From Liquidambar formosana (Eukaryota > Streptophyta > Magnoliopsida > Saxifragales > Altingiaceae), in contig CM077823.1 in NCBI GenBank assembly GCA_039720395.1, forward strand, positions 36,128,536 through 36,192,535: a DNA stretch of 64,000 nt, in the 5' to 3' direction. Made by a program: the position numbers and the translations under genes. How positions within the stretch are numbered: position 1 is the stretch's first letter; each line of letters opens with the position of its first letter. Under the pieces are notes generated by a model. It had not been told where the DNA came from and did not search any database. It worked only from the letters and a program-made list of their open reading frames with translations. Positions 44,175-55,954 of the stretch are shown in pieces.

Positions 44175-44750
44175 ACCAAGGTGAGACGATGATCAAGTGT
44201 ATGTCATCTACATCTCTGATGGGCCCAACAATGGCGATTCAACCCTGCTTTTGTTTTTTTTCTTTCGGACAGTCGATAAAATTTATGTTTACACCTCCTA
44301 ACCCCGTTTAATATCAACAAATGAGTATAAATCATAAGTTTGAATGTAGATCACTTACTTAAAAAATGAGACTAAAATGCCACTACACTATCATGTTATC
44401 AACGGTTCAACCTTGCACTTAAAAAATGAAAAATAAATTCAGTCAGCATATTACTCTGAACAGGAACACCACTAGATCCTTTGCCTGGCATTGCTAATTC
44501 TCCACCGTCGGATCATCTCTCTCTTTCCCCAACAAATATATGCCCCACAAACTCCTTAGGACTCTCAAAAAGCCTTGGGACCCATGATATGCAAAGATCA
44601 TCTCCCCTTTCTTGAACTCAAACGCCACATATCGTGGCTACATGGACAGGCCAAGGCCACCATATCTTCCTTGGCCTTCCTGCACCATAACGGCACCGGC
44701 CGATCAACTCTCTAAGCTTTTTATCTTATGGATTGTGCCTTCAATCCTAT
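44175..44750 (-). pseudogene. Broken CYP74 gene fragment
   Basis: Several blocks match the C-terminal third of the CYP74 gene at 32427-33908: TTCTCCACCGTCGGATCATC, CCCCAACAAATNTATGCCC, CAAAGATCATCTCCCCTTTC TTGA, and ACCATATCTTCCTTGGCCTT. The conserved heme-region codons are disrupted by indels and an AT-rich insertion (about 44246-44455). No long frame remains. Same orientation as the intact gene, so probably an old tandem or dispersed duplicate. Confidence 0.8.
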
Positions 44751-44769
44751 GTTAATTATATAGAATTAG

Positions 44770-45546
44770 CCTAGAAGGCATTGGATAAGCAAATTTCACC
44801 TATGACTTTCCTAAACCCTAAACCTTGCAAATCACGTCCCTTCAGTCGCGGCATTTGAACCTTAATTGGCATATATATTCTGTTGTAGTCTTTCCTTTGA
44901 GAAAAGTCTGGTAATTTTTTATGGTATACTCTAGCGTTTTGCCTTCCTTTTTTTTTTTTTTTGGGTAATAGTATATTTTCCTTTCTTACCGACCTTAAAA
45001 TTAGTTGCTCGGTTCTCAATACTCAATATTAACAGCCAAGATTCATGCCCACAGGATCTGGGATCACACCAGACGATTGCATAGACGGGGAGCACATATC
45101 ATGGAGGATTTTGCTCGACACACTCAATGGTGTGCGTTGCCTGTGAAGGACTCGGCCTTGGCCCAGGCCTCGGAACTGGGCTGTGGCTGGCCATGACCTT
45201 GTCCGATGTTTTGGCCTACCATGTTGCCTGGTAGGCTTTTAGCTCTATATAGCTTTAGGGCTCGGAAGTTTCATAATCCACCAAGGGAAATGCCTCCTAT
45301 CTCAAATTCAGGATTTCAGAACGGACAAGGGAGAGGTGGATCCCACCCCCTTGTTTTTGTTTGGGAATCCTGAACTCGAGATATGTAGCATCACCCATTT
45401 AACAATACAGTGCCCAAAATATCTAGCCTCGCCCAATCCGCTCTATGCTCTGCAATGTATGAGTGTTTTGGCCCATGTTGCCAAATGGGTCGGTCCAAAA
45501 AGAACAAGGTGTTATTAGCTGGCCCTTGGATCTATATAGCTTGGGT
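44770..45546. other. Intergenic DNA, unclassified GC-richer block
   Basis: No gene. 45040-45540 is GC-richer with doubled phrases (GGCCCAGGCC/TTGGCCCATGTTGCC; TCTATATAGCTT twice) and an inverted ATTCAGGATT/AATCCTGAA pair, suggesting a fragment of an unidentified LTR or other transposon. Confidence 0.35.
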
Positions 45547-45555
45547 TTAAAAGTT

Positions 45556-45955
45556 GGGAACGGCTATTGCAACCCCCCATTCCTATAAGCCCACCCCTCA
45601 TCCTTTAGGTTTTTAAGGTTTTATGCAAAATATAAAATGTTTTTATGAAAACTGGCCATGATGTCCACTAGAAAACATCATTTTGAACAACTTTGCAGAA
45701 TAAAGTTTTTCCAAAATCTATTGTTTAAATATACTTTTTAACCATTTATAGCCTTTATTTCATTTTTTGCCAAAAAGTTTACCTAAACGATAAATTTTGG
45801 AAAAACTTTCTTCTGCAAAGTTGTTCAAAATGATGTTTTCTAGTGGACATCACGGCCGATTTTCATAAAAACTTTTTATATTTTGCATAAAACCTTAAAA
45901 ACCTAAAGGATGAGGGGTGGGCTTATAGGAATGGGGGGTTGCGATAGCCGTTCCC
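45556..45955. mobile_element. Foldback (MULE-type MITE) with perfect 9-bp target duplication
   Basis: Exactly 400 bp, from GGGAACGGCTATTGCAACCC to GGTTGCGATAGCCGTTCCC, flanked by TTAAAAGTT on both sides (45547-45555, 45956-45964). The two halves are nearly complete inverted copies (about 190 bp arms). Same family as 20499-21060; core shared with 2717-3126 and 5195-5602. Confidence 0.9.
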
Positions 45956-46329
45956 TTAAAAGTTTCATAATCTTTACGGCAAATAGGCCTCCCCAACTAG
46001 GACACAATTTAAAGAAAATTTTTTCACGGAAAAACTAAGGCTTATGGGCTAACATGATAGTGGCAAATTGATCATTAACAAAGAAGATAGATCCTTCATT
46101 AAATTTAGAGAAGGAAAGTGATTTTTAGTTTGTTATGTCATTTAGTGGATGAACATGAACTGATCAAAATTTTCAACAAATTTAGCAATACTCGAAATAT
46201 AGTATAGAGCAAGATTTAGAGAAAAGAAATAGAGATTGATTTCTTTTTTGGGTAAGACCCAGTGTTTTCTCAAAACTTTCAATCAGAGACTAATCATTGT
46301 TTGCGAGGGGAGGGAACCGCTGGTCAGTG

Positions 46330-46432
46330 GTTTTTTAATCAAAGTACTAGAATTCGAATTCGAAATCTTTCACCTCCACTCAAACCAACCACCTTAGAAC
46401 CTAGTTTCCTTACTACTAAGCCAATCTTTTCC
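46330..46432 (-). mobile_element. SINE-like remnant
   Basis: On the minus strand, TTGGCTTAGTAGTAAGGAAA followed 70 bp later by GATTTCGAATTCGAATTC resembles pol III A and B boxes. Degraded. Confidence 0.4.
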
Positions 46433-46843
46433 GATTAGAAATTGATTCTTTTACCATAACAATTACTTGTGCGGTAAAATGAAACCAGATAGACTAATTG
46501 ATTTTGCACATGTATTTTTATATTTATAAAAGTGAAATAGTGACAATTTGGGACCCACAATAATTGAGTGTAAGAATGAAAGAAACTTCGTGGCGAATTG
46601 ATATATTTTTTAATTTTAATAATTAAAATAAATGAATAAAATAAAAGGGAGGAGGAAGAAGAAGAAGAAGAAGAAAGAGGAATTTTACCAAAAAAGGAAG
46701 AAAGAGGATAAGCCTTGCTGGGAAATGGCCAAGAATCCAATAAATAAATTTGTATTGTAATAAATGAAAGGAAGAAAGGATGAGAATGACAATGAGGGAA
46801 TCAGTGGACAGCAGACAACTGGGAAAGGTCCTTTTAACGCGCA

Positions 46844-46850
46844 ACGTGGC
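46844..46850 (+). promoter_or_regulatory. ABRE-like ACGTGGC upstream of COR413
   Basis: ACGTGGC, the ABA-response core, lies 133 bp before the COR413 start codon. Fits the stress-responsive nature of the family but is only a motif match. Confidence 0.4.
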
Positions 46851-46982
46851 TTGCTATAGTTAGAAACTGCCGAAGGCATCCCACCGCCTTACTGTAGTAA
46901 TCTTGAGCTTCTACTTATATCTGTGTGGGTGTGTTAAACCGTGAGGCACATAGGCATTGACGTTGGTGATCGGGTAGAAAGA

Positions 46983-49900
46983 ATGGGGAAAATGGGTTAC
47001 CTGGCAATGAGAGCAGACGAAGCCACGAGCAATTTGATCACATCTGACCTGCAGGAGCTTCGTGCTGCTGCAATCAAGCTCGCCGATCATGCCATCAAGC
47101 TCGGAAGCCTTGGCTTCGGCACTTCATTTCTCGAATGGGTCGCTTCCTTCGCTGCAATGTCAGTTCCCTCTCTCTCTCTCTCTCTCTCTACAAAGCATGT
47201 TATATGATCAGTTAAATTGTGTGCTATCATGTATAAAATATGTTGGTGTATATATATCTGTAATTGGGTGAATTTGGATTACTAAATTTAAGTTCTTCTA
47301 TGTCGGTTATGCTTGAGATTCAGATTTTTTTTGCACTATCGAACTGAATTTTGTCATTTTTTTTTTAATGGTTTTTGTTTGTGGGTTATTCTTGTTGTGT
47401 CCTTGATTGTCATGGTTTATGTCAATTCTGATTGTCGATTCAAACCCCGGCCATGTATATATTATATTGGAAATACTGGCCCTTATAATGGAGCTTAATT
47501 GAGTTCTTTTGTCGGTGGGTATGTCTAATATGAACTTCTTATGTTAATTGACTTACAAAAATAGTTCATCCAAATCTGTTACTATGAAGCCACCAACAGC
47601 TAATAGGGTTTTTCTTCTCCCCCTTTTTTTTTTTTTGTCATTGGGGCGAATTGCCGCAATTGGTTGTAATCGAAAATTGAACAAGAGAGCTTTAGTTGAG
47701 CCATGATTATCCTTCTAGTTTCCATTAAGGGAGAAAAAAAATATTTTCAGTTTTGTATCCTAATTTTGTTTCTTTAAATTTTTTAGTATTATAGTAATAC
47801 TTATTTGAAATTTTTCCTACCTAACAATTCCTTTCATGTGCTTACTGTAGTTATCTGTTGATCTTGGATCGAACAAACTGGAGGACTAACATTCTTACAG
47901 GGCTTTTAATCCCTTACATATTCTTCAGTCTCCCTTCAGTACTGTTCAACATATTGAGGTGATCATCTATATTAGTAGCCCTTATTTTCTTTGGACTGAA
48001 TCTTTATATTTTTTTTTCATTCTACTAACTTGTTTAATTACGCAGGGGACAGATTGGAAGATGGATTGCTTTCGTTGCCGTCATTTTGCGCCTCTTCTTC
48101 CCAAAACGTTTCCCTGGTATAGGCTTTCACTGTATTGATTTACATGTTTATATCTTTATGCAATGGATAATAATATATTGGTAATCTATATGTTACTTCG
48201 GAGTTTCTAAAAGCTTTGCCATGTATCTTCATTTTGTTGAGCATACTTTTCAATGTTAACTTGGTTGATGGATTGGTAATAATGATATGCATCAAGACAT
48301 CACTTATAGATAATTTTATTAAGCTATCAAATTGCTTGCCATGACGCTACAACTTCATTCATAGATAAACTAAAACTAGGAAATAGAAATCAACTAGGAG
48401 AAGGAAATAATTATTTTGTACAGCAAGAAATAAAAGAAGAAAGGAAATAAAAAGGAAAAATAAAGGGAGGTAAAGAAGTTAGAAACGATTAAGAAAAACA
48501 AAGAAATAAAATAAAATAACTCAATTATGGGATAACCAGCCACAGAGAGAAGGGGGACTGGTCAATAAATTGAAGGGGATCGGTTGGGTCAGTGGAATTG
48601 TCCTACATCAGATTTATTCATAACATAGATGATTGATTTAGTTATATTTTTGGTGACTGTATTGGAAGGAGACAGGAGCTTAAGCATTCTTATTTTCATT
48701 TTAGCTCAACAGATCAAAGTTGGTTTTAAAGTTTTTTTTTTTTTTTTCTTTGATAAGGTAAAATTTTATATCAAAAAGAAGAGAGATTCATAGTCTCTCC
48801 TGTACACTAGGTGTATACAGCAAAAAACTACAAAGAGAGGCCATCTAAGGACTCTCTTAAGGGGTTTCTTGTTACAAAAATCATCCAGCTCCCCCACAAG
48901 CAAACAAAAAATCTAAAACCTAGCTCTTTAACACCGGTACCAAAGATTCCTCATTAGAGAAAGTCCTACTATTTCTCTCCTTCCACAGCACCCAAAAAAT
49001 AGCATGCGGAACGAGCCTCAAAACAGGCAAAGCCAATTTATTGGAGCTATTGCACCTGCCAAGACTCCATAACCTGAATCACCCTCCTTGGCATAACCCA
49101 ATGCAAACCAAAAAATACAAGGCAGGCGTCCCACACCTCCCTAGCAATCACACAGTGAAGCAACAAATGATCAACTGTCTCCAGCTCCCTTTTGCAGAGG
49201 GTACATTTATTAGTCAGTTGGAACCCTCTTTTTTGCAGGCTGTCAATAGTTAAGTACTTACCCCAGCAGGCAGTCCAAGTAAAAAAAGATACTTTCGTGG
49301 GCACCTTAGGAGCTCAAAGCTTAAAAACAGGGAACTTTGGGCCATCCCACTGCTGTAAAGAGCCAAAAAGACTTTTAACTGAAAACCTACCATTCCTCCC
49401 TTTAGTCCATACAATTCCATCTTCACCCCCTTGTACCACCTTAGCTGATAAATTTTTTCAAGAAAACTCATCAACTCTGTTACCAATCGTGAAAATTTCT
49501 GATGAAATTAACCTCCCAGGAGGGGGATTCATTGGACCACCTCAAGTAGTCCTGCAATCCAGGCCCTTTTATTGACAGCAATTCCGAAAAGAGTAGGGAA
49601 TTCCTCACACACAGGTCTTTCTTCGCACCAAACATCAGTCCAAAATTTAATAGAGCTGCCCTCTCCGACCTGAAAGCTAATTCCTTTTCCAAAATTGACC
49701 CACTCCCTGCTGAATTTCCTTGAACAACTGTCCTCTCCATTACCATTCTCTTCCAGCTTGTCGTTAGAACTGATTTGAGAACTTAAAACATTTCTTCTGC
49801 CCACTCTAGGCACTCTTGTGGCATCTTTGAGAAGTTCGTATGTCTTTAAAATCCCCTGCATTGCCATCATAATTCAGTAAAATGGATAAAGAATCTAACA

Positions 49901-51224
49901 AATTTGAACCTTTTTTCTTGGCTACGATATCCACTATGCAATTGCTCCTTACTGATCTTTCATTATTTTTATTTTTTCCCTGTGTACTCGTTCACACATA
50001 ACAATCACATTTATGGTCAGATGCCCAAAGTCCGCAAGATTTACCAGATATTGGTTTTTAGTCTTTTCTGTTGATGATTTTGCTCCCAAATTAGTAGTAT
50101 ATGAAAGGTATCTGCCAAGTAGGGCAGACATCAGTCTATCAACAACTGTTCAGATCATATTCAACCCCACCTGCTCAGACAGTGGAGTAAGACAATGTGT
50201 CAGAGTCATATGAAGGACATTCTGCCTTTGTGATCAGGGAAAGAAAAATGGCATCTAGGGAGGTAGTTATTCGGAAGAGATGTACAAAGGCAACTGAAAA
50301 AAAAATCTTAGACCCAACTATTTGGAACTTGGAAGAGATGTGGCAGTTCTAATATAATCACTAAGACAAATGACTACTCTATATTTGAAGACAAAAGTAA
50401 TTAGTCAAAAACAAATGTAACATTAAAGAGATTATAAGGGATTAAGGACAAATGGTGATTCCACATAGAGGAAGTTTCTTGCTACCAACAGATGTGTATA
50501 GCTAGGCATATGGAGGGAACATGCAAGCAGAGGCGAAGGTGAATGCAACATAAAAAGTTAAGAGTTCTTGGGTGAAAACCACTATTGAAGTTTGAAAAGG
50601 TTTTCATCTGTAAATTGAGAAAGCTTTCTGCATAAAGGATGTCTTAGAAAACATCAATCATCGAACACAGCCCTTTTAGATCTATCTTTTGGCCTATGGG
50701 GCTTATATTCTTTGATCAGTATGATTGCATCCCTTAGGTTGCAGGATCCACAAAAGGTACTTCTGATTATGTCCCTAACACTAATTGCAAGCACCTTGGC
50801 AAAAGCCCAATAATTAGCCTGACTTTGTGGCAATGACTGACTAGGCATCCAGATCATTCCAATTTCAGTCACCCATCATAGAATGGTCCCGGGGAGAGAG
50901 TGATCAGATTGAGCCATATGGCTCTAGCGCACTGACGAAACGAGCATGAGCCAGCAATGGCATAGATAATAAGGTTGGACTAGAGCCCATTGACAGAACC
51001 CACCCTGATTATCTTCACAAGGCAAATTGATCGGATTGATTAATATAGTTATGTGCCAACAGATTTCACCTTTTGTCATACCTTTGTTTGTTTCTCAAGA
51101 AACAAAGAGACTTGTTGTTCCTCAAGAAGTGTGTGTAAACTACTTATTGGGACCTGTACGTGGGTTCTCAGTTGCCTGCTGGTCTGTCTCATGATGATTT
51201 ATATATTTATTTATCGGTGATGGG

Positions 51225-51261
<37 letters not shown>

Positions 51262-51806
51262 TAAAAAGTAGGGTGGGGTGGGGTATTGGGATGTGCAATG
51301 CAAGATGTATCACTTTGTCTAGCATCTTTTTTAGTACATCATCACTTTGTCTTGCCTCTTACCCTTTACAAGCACACGCACAAAGCAGCATGTATGTTTC
51401 CAGTTTACAGCTGAGTACTAAAGATCAAATGCACCTTGCACAGAAAAAGAGAAGGAATTGAGAAGTGGAAAAAAAAAAAACAGTAATGAAGTTAAAGCCC
51501 AATCTTGTTCATTCTCTGTATATGTGGTCACTGGTTATACTGTTTATTGCAGATTGGCTTGAAATGCCAGGCGCTTTGATTCTTCTTATAGTGGTGGCTC
51601 CCAGCTTGTTTTCGAGCACCATAAGGGACATGTGGATTGGCGTTGCCATATGTCTTGTTATCGGGTGTTATTTGCTGCAAGAACATATCCGGGCATCTGG
51701 TGGGTTCAGAAACTCCTTCACACGAAGCCATGGCGTATCAAACACAGTTGGCATAATCCTTCTGTTGGTCTATCCAGCCTGGGCACTTATAATTGACATC
51801 CTGTAG
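46983..51806 (+). CDS. COR413PM: COR413 plasma-membrane cold-acclimation protein
   Basis: Four coding exons: 46983-47158, 47851-47958, 48046-48116, 51553-51806; GT-AG introns, phases agree, 202 residues. It starts MGKMGYLAMRADEATSNLIT and contains LDRTNWRTN, GRWIAFVAVILRLFFPKRFP, DWLEMPGALILL, LLQEHIRASGGFRNSFTRSHG and a hydrophobic C-terminus, all typical of COR413-PM. Five to six membrane segments are apparent (about 44-64, 73-94, 98-114, 122-140, 145-162, 182-201). Members are multispanning plasma-membrane proteins induced by cold, drought and ABA; their molecular activity is not established. Intron 3 is 3.4 kb and holds an antisense LINE fragment; 49900-51500 in it shows nothing else I recognise except a poly-T tract at 51230-51254. 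Confidence 0.92.
48730..49870 (-). pseudogene. 5'-truncated LINE in COR413 intron 3
   Basis: Minus-strand frames carry the zinc-binding C-terminal domain of plant LINE reverse transcriptases: SFFTWTACWGKYLTIDSLQK, CTLCKRELETVDHLLLHC and W.A, plus upstream ISFQVGEGSSIKFWTDVW. Frame changes at about 49260, 49480 and 49560 show it is dead. The poly-T at 48732-48748 is the poly-A tail. The RT core is missing. Antisense to COR413. Confidence 0.85.
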
Positions 51807-52290
51807 GGCTCACTCTTTTCGGCTTCGTGGATTGTTTTCTGGTTTGCAAAATTAAAAAACATCTCCTCGTACCTTTCATTTGTTAAAAGACCTATAAATT
51901 TGCTGTCAATTCTGTGTCACAATAACATGTTATTATGTAATTTGCTTGGGTGAGACGTACAAGAAAACCTTATCTGGGGACTCTGGAGGACCCGAGGCTT
52001 TATTACAATGTCGGTTGTTGTATTACGCGTACGATTATTTGAAAATGTTGTTTTATTATCGGAAAATCGCTTGCCTTGCTGGGGGCTGCAGCAAGTGCTA
52101 AGAGACCGCTGTTGTACCACGTGCAGGCCTTGTTGCCATAGAACCGATGTCATCTAGCTAGGAGGACTGTAGGCCTCAGTATCACTAGTGCTAGTGTTAT
52201 GTCCTGTAATTGCTACTATGCATGTGGGATGGGAGGATTATATGTACTTAGGGGATTAGTTTGGTGCTTAAGCTAATTGGAGCCTCCTCA
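51807..52290. other. COR413 3' flank
   Basis: Contains the 3' untranslated region; no other gene seen. Confidence 0.55.
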
Positions 52291-53658
52291 TCTATACTAT
52301 CTATAAAAAGATGAATGTAAGAAAAATTTTTGTTTGACTAATATATTCTTATTTTAATTTTTAAATACAAAACTATCTTTCTGCATATATAGGAAATATA
52401 GTAATATAAAACACATACCTTAATAAGAATTCTAAGAAAACTATAATTCGTATAATAATTAAATAAAATTAAACCCAAAAAGGAATTCTAAAGGAACGAA
52501 AACTATAATTTGTAAAATCTTAATAATGTTAACATATAAATACAAATAGAAATACATTATAAAAATCATAAAACTCTAATACAAGAAAGAACAACTACAG
52601 CTTCTTCTTTTTGTGTGTCTTCTATATGCTTTCATTGCGTCTCCTTTCTTCTGGTGCTTTGTTTAGTATGTAGTTTTCAATAAACTTGACTCATATATAC
52701 AAATTATGTTTAAACATTCAAATCTCTGTCTGCATTGTATGATTAGACTTTTAATTCTTTATTTGAATTGCAAAATTAGCAAGAAAAAGAAGAGAATCAA
52801 AGACAAATCAGTTGAATGAAATTAAAAAGACGCATACTTGAATGAAAACAAATGAAAACCCAGATTAAGAGGCCAAAAAAAAAAAAACTTGAATTGCATA
52901 AGTAAAGTTCTAGATTTTTAAAAGAAAAAAAAAAAATCCTAAACATGTACATATTAGGAATATTATTTTTTTAATCAGAGACCAATAGAAGTTCTGGATT
53001 TGCGTAAGTCCTGGTTTTGATCTCGCGTGGAGTATCTGTTTTCTCCTATGTTTTTTTAATACATATATCAAAGACTACTTTACTCATAAATAAACTGAGA
53101 ACCTCTCAATCCCATAAATACTAGATTTTTTAAATGTGGTATTGTAAGTCTTATTAAGAACTTGAGTTAGTTTCTATGGCATAAATCTATGGAGAGGGTG
53201 TAGATTATAGTACATCATATAAAAAAAAGGATGGCATGTCCGTAGGGTTTGCAAAGCCGCACAAGTCTTGGTTTTGAATTTTTGTTAGACTAATGTACTA
53301 ATAATTTGCTATTAAATCTTTCAACTATGGCATAAATATGTTTTGAATTGGAAAAAAAGACAAAGAGTGAAAAGAGAAGCCTTTTGTTTTAGCATTGAAA
53401 GTTTCACAAAACCTTCAAAGAACCTATGTGTAATGAAGTTTCAAAGATAATTTTAAGTACTATATATGATTTGGGAAAGATAATGAAAAAAAAATAATAA
53501 TAATCATATCAAAAGAAGTAAAGAATTGAGTGATCAAAGTACTTTCATCTTATACAAAGGCACGATAAAATTATTAAATTTTAAAAATTATTATCATTAT
53601 TGAAAAAAATAATTTAACTCAAAAAAATTCACGTGCAACGCCCGTGTGCATCAACTAG
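52291..53658 (+). mobile_element. Helitron, 1.37 kb, non-autonomous
   Basis: Begins TCTATACTATCTATAAAAAG after a host A and ends CTAG (53655-53658) before a host T. The terminal hairpin ACGTGCAACGCCCGT (one mismatch in the stem) lies 9-10 bases before CTAG. TC...CTAG with an A/T insertion site and no target duplication is the Helitron signature. AT-rich, no coding capacity. Confidence 0.75.
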
Positions 53659-53687
53659 TTTACTAAAAAAAGGAAATAAAAATCACA

Positions 53688-54170
53688 TTAACACACATGG
53701 CAGATGGTATGGCACCTTTTTTTTCCCCTATAATTGGGTTGATGTGGTAAAATCATATCATCTATCACTTGAGTTGGTCCAGAGAGTTGGTGCAATGTAA
53801 GTTGCATTTTCCCCACAAAGTATCCTTTGAGACCTTCAGATTTGTTTGGCTTTATTGCTTCCGTAGGTTTATCGACAAGATAGAGTTGGTGCGATGCAAG
53901 TAGGCATTTTCCCATAGAAGTATTCTTGGAACCTTCAGAAGTGTTAGGTTTTCTTGCTTTGGTAGCTGCATTGACAAGGCAACACAACGAGAGATGCATG
54001 TAGTAGAAGAAGAAAAGTAGTCATTTTGATGACTCTGGTTCTGTGGATGAAAGCGGCAAAGCTGACGACTGATGGAACCGATAGCCCTAACCATATTTGT
54101 GACGATCTTCAACGGCTCGAACACCAGCTTGTTTCCTTCCAGGCACTGCAGCTAGTGATCACAGAGGAGA
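53688..54170 (-). other. Unrecognised sequence with an internally repeated short ORF
   Basis: Minus-strand ORF 53688-53999 (103 residues) contains two related 27-residue units, KPNTSEGSKNTSMGKCLLAS and KPNKSEGLKGYFVGKMQLTL, each followed by HQL. The DNA shows the same duplication (TTGGTGCRATGYAAGT twice). I do not recognise a family. It could be a decayed exon array or a small repeat; evidence for a gene is weak. Confidence 0.3.
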
Positions 54171-54886
54171 GGGCTTAGAGCCTTAGAGGTGGAAACAAGA
54201 GGCCTCTGCCCTTGCTAGTGAAAAAGTAGCTACGGTTATCATGGCAGAATGTACACAGTACTGAGGATTGGATTAAAAGCATCCTTCTATGCATATTGTA
54301 TTGTGTTGATTTCACCTGTGATCAGGCCTACCCCACAATGTACAAAACTGAAATGATTATCAGCCTAGGGAGGCTCCCATTGAATTTGTCTTCAGTTTAT
54401 CTCATTCAGACTTTCTTTTGTCTCTTTTTAGCAGCTGTTACTAATGTTTTATTCTTAGCCGCAATGCTAGATTCTTATCATTTTAGGCATTTTCAATTCA
54501 GAAATATCAAAGTTATTATGGATACTAATCCGAAGACACCATCTAAGTCAGATAGTAAAGGGTGTGCGCATTTTACCCCATGCCTAGTGCGTATCCTAAA
54601 AGGACCCGCCATCTTTGACAATAAACAAACCCACTAACTATATAAAATACTTGTTTATTATTTTCTTGCTCATTATGAAGAAAAAACATATAAGAAAGTG
54701 AATACTTTTATTTATTTATGAACAGAAGGAAAGGATAATCATAAAAAGTTGCAATGGGAAATGTATCCCAACTTCTCTCTCATTAAATCCATCGGAAAGA
54801 TAACCCAGGCTCAATATGTCAAATTGGAATGAATTTTAGGAGAGCATGCCACAAGTGTGTATGTCTGGATATAAGGTTCCTAGCTT
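54171..54886. other. 3' flank of the acyl-CoA synthetase
   Basis: Probably includes the LACS 3' untranslated region near 54650-54886. No other gene supported. Confidence 0.5.
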
Positions 54887-55914
54887 TCAAACTTTCTTTG
54901 CCTTTGCTTCTTTGTACAGTTGATCAATGCATTCCTGCAGATGACATTGGCAGAAGGGAAATCAGAGCATGACACAGTCCCCAACTATCATAAGACGCCA
55001 AGAGATATGATAACAAGAAAATTCACTGGTACCAGTAACTAGTAAGGGCACGCATGAGGCAACCACAACTAGCATGAAAACAGTTCAAACTTCTACCGAA
55101 AAACAAAAACAGGAACAGTTTGAATGAAGAAACATGATAAGCTTACATTAGGGGCAATTCCAAGTTGTATTGAATGCATGGATTATTATTGTCTGTAAAT
55201 TCCACGATTAACGACACGAAAAGAAAAACTGAATCTAGAGATATGCTTTGAAAGCATCCTCTTTTCTTTTGAGAGCGAAAATCAGAGAATCCAAACCAAA
55301 CAAAGACTTGGTTTAACCAAAAATAGAAAGATGCAGATGGTGGGAGCATTTTAGTGATTTGGAAAAAACAGGACGTCTGTCCCAGTAGAATTCACTCTTG
55401 TAGGGGAAAAGGAGTCAAGGCAAGTAATTGAGAGAAAAGTGTAAGGCATACCTTGTAGTACTTGAGCAACTGTGGCCTCTTCAGCTTAAATGTTGGAGTT
55501 ACCAGATCCCTCTCTATGTCAAATGGATATGGCTCCAAATGAACTGCTTTTAACATCTCAAAACCTCTAAGCTGTTTAGATGCATTTTAGGTCAGAAAAG
55601 AAAATATATGCAGCATGGAATTAGCAACAGGGAAATGGGAGATTTATATACATACTTGGTGTTTCTGACCAGTGCGATTGAGCTCATCTAAAATGTATTT
55701 CCTTGCCCCCAAGTTTTTGCACAAAGATTTGAAATCTCCAGTCTCATTATTGTTTGCTGCCCAATCCTCAAGTGCCTTTCTGTCAGGGACCACCACAGCC
55801 ACAAGAAAAGACTCAAAACTGTTCCCATAGACCCAAATCTGTGCACCAGTGGGAAGTTAGTTATATCACAAAATAACAAATAAATAAATAAATGAAGTTA
55901 CACTATTCAAATAT

Positions 55915-55954
<40 letters not shown>

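Noticed and set aside
54296..54637. 113-residue ORF downstream of LACS
   Set aside because: No recognisable domain; hydrophobic stretch alone is not convincing, and it lies in AT-rich flank.
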